Shown: piece after piece, positions 35,766-46,262 of the stretch
How the letters are laid out: every line of letters begins with the position of its first letter
How positions within the stretch are numbered: the stretch's first letter is position 1
Source of the DNA: Brevibacillus borstelensis
GTDB taxonomy: Bacteria > Bacillota > Bacilli > Brevibacillales > Brevibacillaceae
Reading direction: 5' to 3'
Assembly (NCBI RefSeq): GCF_003710865.1
Contig: NZ_RHHO01000031.1
Span: forward strand, 168,999 to 232,998
DNA length: 64,000 bases
Notes under the pieces: model-generated
Told to the model about the DNA's origin: nothing
Database searches by the model: none
Seen by the model: the letters and a program-made list of their open reading frames with translations, nothing else
Made by a program: the position numbers and the translations under genes

Positions 35766-36779
35766 ATGGACAGAGGTTCCTGGCGAATCGCCGTTCTATT
35801 TGCAGCTGCTGCACTTGGCGGGACATACTTGGGAGGGGCTGACGGCCTGCGTTTTTTTGCATATTTCGGCTCATGGGGCATACTGGGAATCTTATTGGTC
35901 AGTGGGGGCTTGGGGTGGCTCAGCTACCGAATCCTGACTCTCAGTCATCATCTCGGTTTTCGTTCGCTTCATGATTTGCTCTGTTACTGGTTCGGCGAAA
36001 AGGCAGCACCTGGCTTGTCTGTGCTGCTGCATTTGCTCCTGCTGGCCTGGGCAGGTACTTCGCTTGGAGAAATGGCACTACTTTTAAACAACGGCAACAC
36101 CGCCTGGGCTTTTGCACTCGTCCCTGTCCTTGTGGCCGTGTTTCTGTTGGGAAAAGGCTGGCCGGTATTCATTCGCGGCGTAACTATTTTTCTTGGGATC
36201 GGACTTCTCATGATCGCATCCGCCTACATCGAGCAGAGGCATATCGATGTTCCATCCCTTGGCTATCAATTAAACCTCCAGTGGTTGGTTCATTCCCTCT
36301 ATTATTTTTCGCTTCACTTCATTTCGATCTTGGTCATTTGCCTTCCATTGGCTTCACGGGCATCCCGTGCACACTTCATTTCACACGGCGTTGTCCTCGG
36401 CAGTCTTCTCTTTTTCTTCACCACATTGCTGATGCAGGGGATCTTGCTTGGCTACTGGCATGATATCCACTCCTCTTCGCTGCCGCTCCAGACCGTGCTT
36501 GCATCTATCTGGCCAGGCGGACAATGGATCCATGCCCTTGCAGTTCTCGGCTACTCCGGAATCGTGCTGGCAATCACCGTTTACGCCCTCGCCTCACCTG
36601 TAGCCTTGCGTTACGACATCAGCCTGACCGCCTTGTTCGTTGTCATGATGATCGCCGTTTCCATCTTCGCTTTCCTTGGAGTCGCCTGGCCAAGCGTCGG
36701 ATATGTGATTGCAAGCGCCCTCACCTACTCCGGACTTTTCCTGGTCGTTTGGCTATGCTGGAAAATGAGCAAAACGTAA
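35766..36779 (+). CDS. YkvI-like polytopic membrane protein (putative transporter)
   Basis: A 337-residue protein with about ten hydrophobic segments. The first, VLFAAAALGGTYLGGADGLRFF, with a glycine-rich break, and the following FGSWGILGILLVSGGLGWL recall the YkvI family within the APC/LeuT-like superfamily. The substrate is unknown. The start is ATG at 35766 after AAGGATG; an ATG three codons earlier is possible. It shares a terminator with the histidine kinase. Confidence 0.7.
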   Translation: MDRGSWRIAVLFAAAALGGTYLGGADGLRFFAYFGSWGILGILLVSGGLGWLSYRILTLSHHLGFRSLHDLLCYWFGEKAAPGLSVLLHLLLLAWAGTSLGEMALLLNNGNTAWAFALVPVLVAVFLLGKGWPVFIRGVTIFLGIGLLMIASAYIEQRHIDVPSLGYQLNLQWLVHSLYYFSLHFISILVICLPLASRASRAHFISHGVVLGSLLFFFTTLLMQGILLGYWHDIHSSSLPLQTVLASIWPGGQWIHALAVLGYSGIVLAITVYALASPVALRYDISLTALFVVMMIAVSIFAFLGVAWPSVGYVIASALTYSGLFLVVWLCWKMSKT

Positions 36780-36808
36780 AGCCCTGGATCAGACTGCATC
36801 CAGGGCTT
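36778..36808. terminator. Bidirectional terminator between YkvI-like gene and kinase
   Basis: AAGCCCTGGAT and ATCCAGGGCTT form an 11-bp stem with a short loop. It overlaps the kinase stop region and ends both convergent genes. Confidence 0.8.
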
Positions 36809-38522
36809 CATCTTTTAATGGAAAAATGGGGACAGATGATAAGGCCGGCAAGATAACCTCCACCATCGTACCTTGCATCGGCTCGCTGTGTATCTTGATG
36901 CTGCCGCCATGCTCCTCGATAATCTTGTATGATACCATCAAGCCAAGTCCCGTTCCGTTCTCCTTCGTGGTGAAAAAGGGTTCCCCCAACTTTGGTATCC
37001 GTGCAGACTCGATGCCATAACCCGTATCGCGGATTCGTACCTTGACCGTCCCATCTGACAGCGATTTCGCTTCCACATGCAGGTCGCCTCCCTCTGGCAT
37101 CGATTCAATCGCGTTTTTGCAGAGGTTGATCAATACCTGCTTTAGCTGATTATCTTCGCAGGAGATCAAGGGAAGTTCCTTGTCAAAATGTGTGTGAATC
37201 TGGATGTCGTTGAGAATCGCCTGACTATCCAACAGAGAGAGCACGTTTCTGATAATGTCTCTGATGTCTCGCGCCTGATATTTGACAGCCTGCGGCTTGG
37301 CCAGCATCAAAAGCTCGCTGACGATGCCATTGATCCGGTCCATCTCCGCAAGCATGATTTCCCCGTAGCGCTTGTCCTCCGCAGTAGACTGCATCAACTG
37401 GATAAAGCCTCGTAAAGCGGTCAACGGATTGCGTATCTCGTGAGCGATGCCAGCCGCCAGTTTGCCGATGACCGAAAGCTTGTCCGACTGGCGAAGCAGC
37501 TCTTCAGCCCGCTTGTTTTCCGATATATCCCGCGTTACCATCAATGCGCCCAACAGCCGGCCAGACTCGTCGACAATCGGCTTCGTTCTCGTCTCCAGAT
37601 GAACCCAGTGCCCCAGCTTGTGTTTGAAACGATATTCAAGGGTAATCATCTCGTTCTGTGTCTGTATATTTCGAAAGGCTTTCCTGACCATTTCCAAGTC
37701 GTCAGGATGTACAAGCTCAAACCGTCTGTACAACTCCTTGTACCTCTCGTTCGGGTATCCCAGGACAGCTTCATGTGAAGGCGAAGCGTACGCGACTGTA
37801 CCGTCCGGCTGATAAATGCAAATCATATCCGTCATATTTTCCGTGATCAGACGATACTTCGCTTCCTTTTGCCTCAAACGCTGCTCTACTTTCTTTTGCT
37901 CGGTAATGTCTCGGGCGCTCCCTGCAATGCCGATCACCTGCCCGTTATCCGAATAAATCGGACTCATCGACAGCGATATGTGAAGAAGCCGTCCGTCCTT
38001 GTGGTAGCGGACTGTCTCAAGTCCGATGATTCTCTTTCCAGCGAGCACCTGCCGGTGATAGTAATCGACTTCTTCTTTCAAATATTCCGGGACAAATGGC
38101 ATCGGTGCTCCGATCAATTCTTCTTCCGTGTATCCAAAAATCATTTCCGAAGCCTCATTTACGCGAAAAACATTTCCGTGAACGTCCAGCATGGAGATAG
38201 CGTCTGGCGTTTGCCTCATAAAGGATTCAAGCAAATCCTTTGAGGCCAGGTCGTCCCAATGCATGCTGACTCCTTCTTTGTCTCCGCCCTCTGCAGTCCG
38301 ATCCTTTGATTTCATCTGGACGTCCTGTTCTGATTGACGGATGGAACGAACGCACGATCTGATGAAAAAATATGTGCCTACAACAAAACCTGTCCAAAGC
38401 ACAGCCAATCCCCAATATTGAATGCCTTCCGTATGATGGACAAGCCATGCAGCAGTTAGCGCCAGCCAAGCAAGAGATGCGAACCCATACACGACATCGA
38501 GTTGGATACCAGTTCGTTTCAT
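36789..38522 (-). CDS. Two-PAS membrane sensor histidine kinase, sporulation-kinase type
   Basis: A 577-residue kinase. Two membrane segments lie at about 13-30 and 36-55 with hardly any external loop. Two PAS domains follow (about 95-210 and 225-340), joined by DITEQKKVEQRLRQKEAKY. The dimerisation domain has His361 in HEIRNPLTALRGFIQLMQ, and the ATPase has the N box LINLCKNAIESM, DTGYGI and GTGLGLMVSYKI. The architecture is that of KinA/KinC/KinE-like phosphorelay kinases, and no response regulator gene is adjacent, so it may feed Spo0F/Spo0A (inference). ATG 38522 after GGAGG. Confidence 0.85.
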   Translation of the reverse strand: MKRTGIQLDVVYGFASLAWLALTAAWLVHHTEGIQYWGLAVLWTGFVVGTYFFIRSCVRSIRQSEQDVQMKSKDRTAEGGDKEGVSMHWDDLASKDLLESFMRQTPDAISMLDVHGNVFRVNEASEMIFGYTEEELIGAPMPFVPEYLKEEVDYYHRQVLAGKRIIGLETVRYHKDGRLLHISLSMSPIYSDNGQVIGIAGSARDITEQKKVEQRLRQKEAKYRLITENMTDMICIYQPDGTVAYASPSHEAVLGYPNERYKELYRRFELVHPDDLEMVRKAFRNIQTQNEMITLEYRFKHKLGHWVHLETRTKPIVDESGRLLGALMVTRDISENKRAEELLRQSDKLSVIGKLAAGIAHEIRNPLTALRGFIQLMQSTAEDKRYGEIMLAEMDRINGIVSELLMLAKPQAVKYQARDIRDIIRNVLSLLDSQAILNDIQIHTHFDKELPLISCEDNQLKQVLINLCKNAIESMPEGGDLHVEAKSLSDGTVKVRIRDTGYGIESARIPKLGEPFFTTKENGTGLGLMVSYKIIEEHGGSIKIHSEPMQGTMVEVILPALSSVPIFPLKDEALDAV

Positions 38523-38698
38523 CCATACCTCCATGACTTAGATCTCGTAAATGATAGCTTGTAGGTCGAGATGATGAGGTTGTAAGGCATTCCATTCTGC
38601 ACGATTTATTCTTTTGTCAAAGTATTCGTAAAAATTATACTCCCTTGCAGCGCTTCTTACCATTCTTTACTAATCGACAGATCATGACATTCTTAGAC

Positions 38699-38727
38699 AA
38701 AAAAACCTTCTGCAGGGGGCAGAAGGC
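38699..38727 (-). terminator. Terminator of the M28-like gene
   Basis: Minus strand CCTTCTGC and GCAGAAGG pair around CCCCCT, followed by a run of seven T. Confidence 0.87.
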
Positions 38728-38753
38728 TGCTGCTTGTTTCCCATATGCTTTTT

Positions 38754-40040
38754 TCAACGGGAGTCTGGCAATGGATAAGGACCCGACCCCGGATCTGTCA
38801 TCGTTGTAATCGCATCGACCACGGTACGGACCGCGTCTGTCAGTTTCTCGCCATCGCTCTTTTTTTCAGGAACGTTTTTCCCGCTCTGTGAAGCTGCAAC
38901 ACGTACGATCTGCACCGCATTTGGGATGTTAGCTTGAGCGATTCGACCCAACCGGCTCAGCACCTCTTGCGGAGCGGCAGAGGAAAAGCCGGCTCCTTTT
39001 GCGTCCAGCAGATCTGCTGCCAGATTGCGCTTGCCATTTGAGGTGTACACCGCCAGTTCACCGTCTTGTTGCCTCACATTGCCGAGATACAAAAATGCCG
39101 CTATTTTGGTTCTCTCTGCATCCGTCAGAGACCGCACATAATCGTCGAGCCCCCGCCCTCCGTCAGAGGCGGCGCCAAGGCTGACAAAACGCACTTCGGT
39201 ATCTCGCTGTTGCGCAGTCAGCAGGCGTGCCGTTTCCAGCAGCACAGCGATTCCTGAAGCATCATTTTCCTCCCGCGCGGCGAAGGAAGCGTCGTGATGG
39301 GCAGCCACCAGCACAATCTGTCCGGTGTTCCCGTTATTGGGTTTCAACTCCGCAGTGAGATTGTAGGACGTTTTCTTGATGATCGAAGCGCCCGACACCT
39401 TCAAGGTGGCTGTCAGTTTCTCCCCTTTTTGCAGCAGCTGTCCGAGCTGCTCTCCCTCGGCTGGTGAGACGGCCAGTACGGGTACATGCATATCAAGCGG
39501 TCCCCCGAGAGATGGCCTTGGTGCATTTGCTCCCTGCGTCAAAATGATCCCTTTGGCCCCCGCCGCCGCTGCGTGACGCACTTTTTCCGCCTCTGACATT
39601 CCCCCCGGACGTACGAAGACGATCTTGCCCTCGATATCGGCTCTCGCGAAATCCTGTTGTGTCCCTGTACCGACGTCGAGAACTGCTCCCGTCGCCTCTC
39701 CTGCCGGCCCGAACAAAACGCTTCTGGGGGCCCATGTCTTCCCGCGGATCTCGGGGACCTGCAAGGAGATCTGTTTGGGTTCCGTATAAACGTAATAGGA
39801 GAAAGGCAGCAGCTTTGTCTGATAACCGAAAATGCGGAGCCACTCTTCTATGTAAACTACGGCGCGAAACTCCGATTCTGTTGCTGGAATTCGCGGGGCT
39901 GTCGACAGTTTTTCCACGTGTTCGAGGAGGCGATCCGTGTCCGCTTGCCCTCCGGCTTCCGCACCCGCCGGACCTGGGAAGAACATCAACGATCCCCATG
40001 CGATGAAGACAGTGATCAACCATTTCATTTCGGCTCTCAT
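38754..40040 (-). CDS. Secreted M28-type peptidase homologue, catalytic ligands partly lost
   Basis: A 428-residue protein with a signal peptide (KWLITVFIAWGSLMFF then PGPAGAEA). A PA-like insert (about 110-215) includes AAAAGAKGIILTQGA. The M28 core shows AAHHDAS (His248, Asp250) and NDASGIAVLLETARLL (Asp260). In place of the usual GAEE pair it has GAASDGG (289-295), the expected LDMVG-type Asp is replaced by YLGNVR, and the C-terminal SDHxPF His is absent. Catalysis is therefore doubtful and a binding or scaffold role is possible. ATG 40040 after AAGGGGAATGGG. Confidence 0.8.
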   Translation of the reverse strand: MRAEMKWLITVFIAWGSLMFFPGPAGAEAGGQADTDRLLEHVEKLSTAPRIPATESEFRAVVYIEEWLRIFGYQTKLLPFSYYVYTEPKQISLQVPEIRGKTWAPRSVLFGPAGEATGAVLDVGTGTQQDFARADIEGKIVFVRPGGMSEAEKVRHAAAAGAKGIILTQGANAPRPSLGGPLDMHVPVLAVSPAEGEQLGQLLQKGEKLTATLKVSGASIIKKTSYNLTAELKPNNGNTGQIVLVAAHHDASFAAREENDASGIAVLLETARLLTAQQRDTEVRFVSLGAASDGGRGLDDYVRSLTDAERTKIAAFLYLGNVRQQDGELAVYTSNGKRNLAADLLDAKGAGFSSAAPQEVLSRLGRIAQANIPNAVQIVRVAASQSGKNVPEKKSDGEKLTDAVRTVVDAITTMTDPGSGPYPLPDSR

Positions 40041-40343
40041 CCCATTCCCCTTTCCAAATGGCCTCTTTTTATTATGGGCGGCAATTCAGGAAAACGTCTA
40101 GTCAGAATAGTCCGTCAAATAAAGATACGTGGCGCCATCTGACGACAGCAAGCAACCGAAGTGTGACAAGTTTCCCCTCCATTCATTTTGAAATTGACCC
40201 TCGACCCAGTATTTGTTAAGGTTGTCTCATACATCACTCGACGCTGATTTCAGGAAAAGGCGGCGGGGGCTGTACGTTTGCAACTGGCAGGTTCAAACGA
40301 AAAAAGACATAATATTTGCGTAACTGAAGAAGGAGGATTCACC
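40041..40343. other. Intergenic region upstream of dat
   Basis: This spacer separates two divergent genes. No convincing coding frame, hairpin or consensus promoter was identified; an AT-rich TAATAT lies at about 40310 but has no good -35 partner. Confidence 0.4.
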
Positions 40344-41195
40344 ATGCTTTACGTGGATGGCAAATGGGTCGGCACAGACGAGCTGACTGTTCACCCGGAA
40401 GACCGCGGCTACAATTTTGGTGACGGTGTTTACGAAGTGGTTCGCATTTACAAAGGGAACATGTATCAATGGGAAGGGCATTTGACCAGGCTGTTCCGCA
40501 GCGCTCGCGAGATCATGCTCGACCTGCCGTGGACGGCAGAAGAACTGTCGGCGATTGCGCATGAGCTGCTTGCGAAAAACAACATTACATCCGCAGACGA
40601 TGCCACCCTGTACCTGCAGGTGACCCGCGGTGTGTCTCCACGTGTACACGATATACCAAAAGGCATTCGCCCTGTGATCATGGGCTTTGTCCGCCGCAAG
40701 GAACGCCCGCTGGCCGATATGAAAAAGGGACTGAGCGCTCAGCTGGTCGAGGATATTCGCTGGCTCCGCTGCGACATCAAAACGTTGAACCTGCTTGGCG
40801 CTGTCATGGTCAAGCAGTACGCCAAAGACGCCGGCGCCCAGGAGTCGATCCTGCACCGCAGCGGCATCGTCACTGAGTGCAGCGCAGCCAACGTGTTTGT
40901 CGTAAAAGACAACGAGCTGTACACGCATCCCGCCAACCACCTGATTCTGAACGGCATTACCCGGCTGGACGTCATCGCCCTCGCGAAAGCAAACGGCATT
41001 ATCGTTCATGAGGAGCCGTTTACTGTCGACTTCCTGAAGCAGGCGGATGAAGTCTTTGCGACAGGGACAACTGTCGAGGTTATGCCCATTATCTCTGTCG
41101 ACGGCCAGGCTGTAGGCGGCGGAAAGATCGGACCCGTCGTGGAAAAGCTGCAACAGCTGTTTGAAGAACATATTTACGCAAACGCATTGGTCTAA
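40344..41195 (+). CDS. dat: D-amino-acid transaminase
   Basis: A 283-residue fold-type IV PLP enzyme that makes D-glutamate from D-alanine and 2-oxoglutarate for the cell wall. The N terminus LYVDGKWVGTDELTV, EDRGYNFGDGVYEVVR and the PLP lysine Lys146 in CDIKTLNLLGAVMVKQ agree with Bacillus D-amino-acid aminotransferases, as does GIVTECSAANVFVV. ATG 40344 follows GGAGG by 6 bases; the longer upstream frame is not homologous. It ends at a strong terminator. Confidence 0.93.
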   Translation: MLYVDGKWVGTDELTVHPEDRGYNFGDGVYEVVRIYKGNMYQWEGHLTRLFRSAREIMLDLPWTAEELSAIAHELLAKNNITSADDATLYLQVTRGVSPRVHDIPKGIRPVIMGFVRRKERPLADMKKGLSAQLVEDIRWLRCDIKTLNLLGAVMVKQYAKDAGAQESILHRSGIVTECSAANVFVVKDNELYTHPANHLILNGITRLDVIALAKANGIIVHEEPFTVDFLKQADEVFATGTTVEVMPIISVDGQAVGGGKIGPVVEKLQQLFEEHIYANALV

Positions 41196-41206
41196 TCCGA
41201 AAAAAT

Positions 41207-41248
41207 GGCTCTCACAGGAGTTTCGCTCCTAGAGAGCCTTCTTTGTTT
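41207..41248 (+). terminator. Terminator of dat
   Basis: GGCTCTC pairs with GAGAGCC and, inside it, GGAG pairs with CTCC around TTTCG. The stem is followed by TTCTTTGTTT. Confidence 0.85.
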
Positions 41249-41273
41249 ATCCACTTACCTTTCGCATATTGAA

Positions 41274-42113
41274 CTATCGGCGGAGGTTCCATTCGTCGGT
41301 CGAGTAGCGCGAAGCGGCCAGCTCTTCGGCGAGCGCCCTCTCCTCTGGAGTCAATTCGCCTTTTACGAGCTCTACCTTCAAGCCTGTGGCAAAGCCGTCG
41401 CGAAATGCCTCCATCGCTTCCTGAAGCGATACCGGTCTATTGCTCACCTCGTTGATCGTCACCGCTTTTTTCCGGAAGCTCTCCATCATGCGTTCCTTTA
41501 GCCTGTCTGAGGAGAAGTGAAGCAAGGAGAACAGCAGCTCGACATCCATATCCAGCAAAATGGAGCCGTGCTGAAGGATGACGCCCTTTTGCCTGGTCTG
41601 CGCACTGCCTGCCACCTTTTTCCCTTCCACCACCAATTCGTACCAGGAGGGGGAATCAAAGCAGGCGGACGATCCCGGCGAGCTGTACTTTTCTTTTTCT
41701 TCTTCGCTTGCCAGTGAAACCATTTCCGCATCCAGGCCGAGGTTTTGAAAACCGTGTAGCAGTCCCAGACTGATCACCTTGTACGCCTCGGTGACACTGG
41801 AAGGCATCTCGGGGTGGCTTTCCGACACGACAACACTGTAAGTCAGCTCCTGGTCGTGCAGGACAGCCCTTCCTCCCGTAGCACGCCTCACAAAACCGAT
41901 GCCCTTTTCTTGAACAAGCTCCAAATTGATTTCCTTTGCCGCTTTTTGAAAATACCCAATCGACAAGGTTGCCGGGTTCCATGTGTAAAACCGGACGGTT
42001 GGAGGAACCTTGCCCTCGCTGTGAAGCTGCAGGATTGCTTCATCTACTGCCATATTCATTGCCGGGGACATCCCCTCGGTCACGATAAATCGCCATTTTT
42101 CCATGCTGCGCAT
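41274..42113 (-). CDS. lipM: Octanoyltransferase LipM
   Basis: A 279-residue protein of the biotin/lipoate ligase fold that moves octanoyl groups from acyl carrier protein to GcvH for lipoate assembly. [19 protein letters not shown] is the binding site and Cys151 in [15 protein letters not shown] is the acyl-thioester Cys, which distinguishes LipM from LplA ligases. GAGGAGG lies close to ATG 42113, so the ATG at 42104 may be used. It lies directly after gcvPB, matching the Bacillus yqhM-gcv neighbourhood and the need of glycine cleavage for lipoyl-GcvH. Confidence 0.9.
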   Translation of the reverse strand: MRSMEKWRFIVTEGMSPAMNMAVDEAILQLHSEGKVPPTVRFYTWNPATLSIGYFQKAAKEINLELVQEKGIGFVRRATGGRAVLHDQELTYSVVVSESHPEMPSSVTEAYKVISLGLLHGFQNLGLDAEMVSLASEEEKEKYSSPGSSACFDSPSWYELVVEGKKVAGSAQTRQKGVILQHGSILLDMDVELLFSLLHFSSDRLKERMMESFRKKAVTINEVSNRPVSLQEAMEAFRDGFATGLKVELVKGELTPEERALAEELAASRYSTDEWNLRR

Positions 42114-42176
42114 GTCCTCCTCTCCCCCTCTCCATTGTACTTCTCCCGATGATGAAACGGCAACAATGCGGCATGC

Positions 42177-42206
42177 AAAAAGGCCGCCGAAACATTCGGC
42201 AGCCTC
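42177..42206 (-). terminator. Terminator of the gcv operon
   Basis: Minus strand AGGCTGCCGA and TCGGCGGCCT (one mismatch) pair around a short loop, followed by TTTTT. It lies 11 bases after the gcvPB stop and before lipM. Confidence 0.8.
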
Positions 42207-42216
42207 GTCTGCGTTC

Positions 42217-43683
42217 TTATTCCGGCTGGTAGCGGAGTACCGGCTTGCGTGCAGCAGTGGCTTCATCCAGACGTTTCACGATTGTCGTATGAGGGGCTTC
42301 CTGCACGAGTTCCGGTGTTTCTTCGCACTCGCGAGCGATCTGCAGCATTACGTCAATAAACTCATCGAGTGTTTCTTTGGATTCAGTCTCTGTCGGTTCG
42401 ATCATCAGGCACTCGTCTACGATCAGCGGGAAGTAGACAGTCGGCGGATGGAACCCGAAATCAAGCAAGCGTTTTGCAATATCCAGCGTGCGCACGCCCA
42501 GCTTCTTCTGGCGAACGCCGGACAGGACAAACTCATGCTTGCAAACACGGTCATAGGGAAGCTCGTAGGCTTCTGCAAGCTTGCGCATCATGTAGTTTGC
42601 GTTCAGCACCGCATTTTGCGAAACCTGCAACAGACCTTCTGGTCCCATGGAGCGAATATAGGCATACGCGCGAACGAGAATGCCGAAGTTGCCATGGTAC
42701 CCTTTTACGCGGCCGATCGATTGCGGACGGTCGTTGTCCCAGAAGAAGGTGCCGTCTGCCCTTTTGCCTACGATTGGAGCTGGCATGAACGGTTCCAGAA
42801 TCTTTTTCACACCGACAGGGCCGGCACCGGGACCGCCGCCGCCATGAGGGCCGGTAAAGGTCTTGTGCAAATTGAGGTGAACGACGTCAAAGCCCATGTC
42901 GCCGGGACGAGCGATGCCCAGGATGGCGTTGGCGTTGGCGCCGTCGTAGTAGAGAAGGCCGCCAGCTTCGTGTACGATCTTTGCCATCTCGACGATGTCC
43001 TCTTCAAACAATCCAAGCGTGTTCGGATTGGTCAGCATCAATGCCGCCGTGTCCGGTCCTACTGCCTGGCGCAAAGCTTCGATGTCTACCAGCCCGCGGT
43101 CGTCGGACGGAATCGTAACTGTCTCCAAGCCCGCTACAGCAGCGGAAGCCGGATTCGTTCCGTGTGCGGAGTTCGGTACGATTACCTTGGTCCGCCCTTT
43201 TTCGCCGCGGCTTTCATGGTAAGCGCGGATCATCAATAGTCCCGTCCATTCGCCTGCTGCCCCTGCTGCCGGCTGCAAAGTGACGGCATCCATGCCCGTG
43301 ATCTCCGCCAGTTCGTTTTGCAGGTTATACATCAGTTCCAGCGCGCCTTGCACAGATTCTTCCGGCTGGTACGGATGGGTTTGGGCAAAGCCCGCGTAAC
43401 GGGCAACGTCTTCATTGATTTTCGGATTGTATTTCATGGTGCAGGAGCCGAGCGGATAAAAGCCGTTGTCAATCCCGTGATTTCTGCGGGACAGCTCCGT
43501 GTAGTGACGAACTAGCTGCAGTTCGGACACTTCCGGCAGTTCTGCTGGGGTTTCGCGAATCAAGTGCTTCGGCAGCAAATCGGTTACCTCTACCTCTGGC
43601 ACATCAAGCGCCGGGAGATTGTACCCTACGCGACCAGGCTTGCTCAATTCAAAGATCAACGCTTTTTCTTTGTCGTTATGCAC
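42217..43683 (-). CDS. gcvPB: Glycine dehydrogenase (decarboxylating) subunit 2
   Basis: A 488-residue PLP subunit of the P-protein. [14 protein letters not shown] carries the PLP lysine, and [16 protein letters not shown] together with [16 protein letters not shown] are family blocks. With GcvPA it decarboxylates glycine and passes the aminomethyl group to lipoyl-GcvH. GTG 43683 follows GGAGG and overlaps the gcvPA stop by 8 bases. gcvH is not in this window. Confidence 0.97.
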   Translation of the reverse strand: MHNDKEKALIFELSKPGRVGYNLPALDVPEVEVTDLLPKHLIRETPAELPEVSELQLVRHYTELSRRNHGIDNGFYPLGSCTMKYNPKINEDVARYAGFAQTHPYQPEESVQGALELMYNLQNELAEITGMDAVTLQPAAGAAGEWTGLLMIRAYHESRGEKGRTKVIVPNSAHGTNPASAAVAGLETVTIPSDDRGLVDIEALRQAVGPDTAALMLTNPNTLGLFEEDIVEMAKIVHEAGGLLYYDGANANAILGIARPGDMGFDVVHLNLHKTFTGPHGGGGPGAGPVGVKKILEPFMPAPIVGKRADGTFFWDNDRPQSIGRVKGYHGNFGILVRAYAYIRSMGPEGLLQVSQNAVLNANYMMRKLAEAYELPYDRVCKHEFVLSGVRQKKLGVRTLDIAKRLLDFGFHPPTVYFPLIVDECLMIEPTETESKETLDEFIDVMLQIARECEETPELVQEAPHTTIVKRLDEATAARKPVLRYQPE

Positions 43684-45025
43684 GGGTGATCGCCTCCAAT
43701 TCCTGCGCGAGATCGTCGATTTCTGCTTTTGTTCGGAGTTCCGTTACGGCAAGCAGCATATGGCCGGAAAGCTCGGGATAATCGATTCCAAGGTCGTAGC
43801 CGCCGATAATCCCTTTTTTCAGCAGCTTCTTGTTTACTTCCGCTACCGGTTTATTCAATTTCACTACAAATTCATTGAAGGTAGGTGCGCTGCCTACGAT
43901 CTCAAGTCCTTTTGCTGCCAATGCTTGCTTGGCGTAATGAGCTTTTTGCAGGTTGAGCATGGCGATTTCCTGTACGCCCTGCTTTCCGTACGCGCTCATC
44001 GCGATAGAGGCCGCGAGAGCCAGGAGAGCCTGGTTGGAACAGATGTTGGATGTCGCTTTTTCGCGGCGAATGTGCTGCTCGCGCGCTTGCAGGGTCAAAA
44101 CGAATCCGCGCTTGCCGTTTTCGTCTTTCGTCTGTCCGACGATCCGGCCGGGCATTTTGCGCATCAGCTTGGAGGTGGTGGCCAAATACCCGCAGTGCGG
44201 TCCACCGAATGAAGCGAAAATTCCGAATGGCTGCATATCGCCAACAACGATGTCTGCGCCCAAACGTCCCGGCGCTTCCAGCACGCCGAGCGAGAGCGGA
44301 TTGGAGGAAACGATCAGAAGCGCTCCTTTTCCATGTGCAATCGGCTCAATGGAGGACAGGTCTTCTACTTGACCGAAAAAGTTCGGGTATTGAACGATGA
44401 CAGCTGCCGTCTGGTCGTCAACAAGCGCGTCCAGTGCTGCCGTGTCGGTTCCATTGTCCTTCAGGTCTGCTTCCACGACCTCTACGCCTTGGCCGTACGC
44501 GTATGTTTTCAGCACGCTCCGCGCTTCCGGATGGACGGAACGGGAAACCACGACCTTGCTCTTGTTCGTGTGGCCTGCCGCCATCATTGCTGCCTCTGCC
44601 AAAGAAGTAGCGCCGTCGTACATCGAGGAGTTGGCCACTTCCATGCCCGTCATTTCGCATACCATCGTCTGAAACTCAAAAATAGCCTGCAGCTCCCCTT
44701 GGCTGATTTCCGGCTGATACGGGGTGTATGCGGTAAAAAATTCGCCCCGCAGCAGCATGTGGTTGACGACACTCGGGATATGATGCTGGTACACACCCGC
44801 TCCCAGGAAGTTTGCATGCGTACTGAAGTTGGCGTTTTTATTAGCAAGACCGGAAAAATATTTGACCAGCTCCGGTTCGGACAGAGCCTCGGGAATTTGC
44901 AGGGAACCTTTGAAACGAACTTCTTCCGGAATATCCGCGAACAGCTCTTCCACCCGGGAAATGCCCAGGGTGTCCAACATCTCGCGTTTATCCTGATCGG
45001 TTTGAGGCAGGTAACGGTATTTCAC
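43676..45025 (-). CDS. gcvPA: Glycine dehydrogenase (decarboxylating) subunit 1
   Basis: A 449-residue P-protein subunit of the two-subunit type used by Bacillota. [17 protein letters not shown] at the start, [39 protein letters not shown] and [20 protein letters not shown] are typical. GTG 45025 follows GGAGG. Middle gene of gcvT-gcvPA-gcvPB. Confidence 0.97.
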   Translation of the reverse strand: MKYRYLPQTDQDKREMLDTLGISRVEELFADIPEEVRFKGSLQIPEALSEPELVKYFSGLANKNANFSTHANFLGAGVYQHHIPSVVNHMLLRGEFFTAYTPYQPEISQGELQAIFEFQTMVCEMTGMEVANSSMYDGATSLAEAAMMAAGHTNKSKVVVSRSVHPEARSVLKTYAYGQGVEVVEADLKDNGTDTAALDALVDDQTAAVIVQYPNFFGQVEDLSSIEPIAHGKGALLIVSSNPLSLGVLEAPGRLGADIVVGDMQPFGIFASFGGPHCGYLATTSKLMRKMPGRIVGQTKDENGKRGFVLTLQAREQHIRREKATSNICSNQALLALAASIAMSAYGKQGVQEIAMLNLQKAHYAKQALAAKGLEIVGSAPTFNEFVVKLNKPVAEVNKKLLKKGIIGGYDLGIDYPELSGHMLLAVTELRTKAEIDDLAQELEAITRA

Positions 45026-45067
45026 GAACGTTGTCCTCCTTGTTTATCGGATCTTGGATTGGTTGGT

Positions 45068-46171
45068 TTACTTTTTGGGACGTTTGTAGAACGGTGTGGC
45101 TGCCACGACAGCCTTCAGCCGCTTGCCGCGAATTTCTACTTCCAGTTCGGTGCCTACAGCTGCATACTCGGATTTGATCAGCGCGAGTCCCACATTCTTT
45201 TTCAACGTCGGAGACTGAGTGCCCGTCGTAACCTCGCCGATCTGCTCTTCCCCGACAAAAACAGGGTAATGCGTACGCGGGATGCCGCGGTCGATCATTT
45301 CAATCCCAACGAGCTTGCGGGGAGCGCCGTTTTCCTTTTGCGCCTTGAGGGCTTCCTGTCCGATGAACGGCACTTCTTTGTCTACCTTTACTGCAAAGCC
45401 GATACCCGCTTCGATCGGCGAGATGTCTTTGCCGAGCTCTTGACCGTAGAGCGGCAGCTTCGCTTCAAAACGAAGCGTGTCCCTGGCGCCGAGGCCGCAT
45501 GGTACCAGCCCTTCCGGCTTGCCGACCTCGAGGAGGCGGTCCCATAGCTGAATCGCTTTGTCGCTGTCCAGGTAGATCTCAAATCCGTCTTCTCCGGTAT
45601 AGCCGGTGCGCGAAACGAGAGTCGCAATGCCGTCGATCACGACATTCCGCTTGAAACGGAAAACACCGATTTCCGTCAGGTTCGTGTCGGTCAGCTTTTG
45701 CAGGATCGATTCGGCAAGCGGCCCCTGGATCGCCAGCTGTGCTGTTTGCGGTGAGATATTCTCGATCTGTACACCCTCGCTCAGATGCTCCTGCATCCAT
45801 GCGTAGTCCTTGTCGATATTTCCCGCGTTAATCACCAAGAGGTAGTGATCGTCGGCGTATTTGTAGACAAGAAGGTCGTCCACCGTGCCCCCGTCCGGAT
45901 AGCAGAACACGCTGTATTGCGCTTGCCCTGCTTCCAGCTTGGAAAGATCGTTGGTTGTAAGGCGTTGCAGGTAGAGATAGGCTCCCTCCCCTTTTACCTC
46001 AACCTCTCCCATATGAGAGACGTCAAACAAGCCTGCTTTCGTCCGCACTGCTTCATGCTCCTGCGTGATACTGGAAAATTGCACGGGCAAATCCCATCCG
46101 CCGAAATCAATCGTTTTGGCCCCGTATTTTTCATAGACAGGGAACAGCGGCGTGCGTTTCAGTGTCGTCAT
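45068..46171 (-). CDS. gcvT: Aminomethyltransferase (glycine cleavage T protein)
   Basis: A 367-residue tetrahydrofolate-dependent enzyme releasing ammonia from aminomethyl-lipoyl-GcvH and forming methylene-[43 protein letters not shown] and [12 protein letters not shown] are family blocks. The start is ATG 46171 behind AGGAGG; the open frame extends far upstream through the riboswitch but is not real coding. First gene after the glycine riboswitch. Confidence 0.97.
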   Translation of the reverse strand: MTTLKRTPLFPVYEKYGAKTIDFGGWDLPVQFSSITQEHEAVRTKAGLFDVSHMGEVEVKGEGAYLYLQRLTTNDLSKLEAGQAQYSVFCYPDGGTVDDLLVYKYADDHYLLVINAGNIDKDYAWMQEHLSEGVQIENISPQTAQLAIQGPLAESILQKLTDTNLTEIGVFRFKRNVVIDGIATLVSRTGYTGEDGFEIYLDSDKAIQLWDRLLEVGKPEGLVPCGLGARDTLRFEAKLPLYGQELGKDISPIEAGIGFAVKVDKEVPFIGQEALKAQKENGAPRKLVGIEMIDRGIPRTHYPVFVGEEQIGEVTTGTQSPTLKKNVGLALIKSEYAAVGTELEVEIRGKRLKAVVAATPFYKRPKK

Positions 46172-46197
46172 TTCGGGCACCTCCTGTTTTTTCATGC

Positions 46198-46262
46198 AAA
46201 AAAGGACAGAACAAGAGAAATGAATACGCCAAATAAGGCGCCCATTTCTCCTCCTCTGTCCT
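46198..46262 (-). terminator. Riboswitch expression-platform terminator
   Basis: Minus strand GGACAG and GAGAAAT pair with ATTTCTC and CTGTCC, closed by GGCGCC/GGCG, followed by TTTTTT. It sits between the second aptamer and the gcvT ribosome site, so glycine binding can decide readthrough. Confidence 0.8.

Noticed and set aside
42103..43239. Plus-strand frame of 378 codons across lipM and gcvPB
   Set aside because: It runs antisense over two real genes and their terminator; composition follows the codon pattern of the opposite strand.
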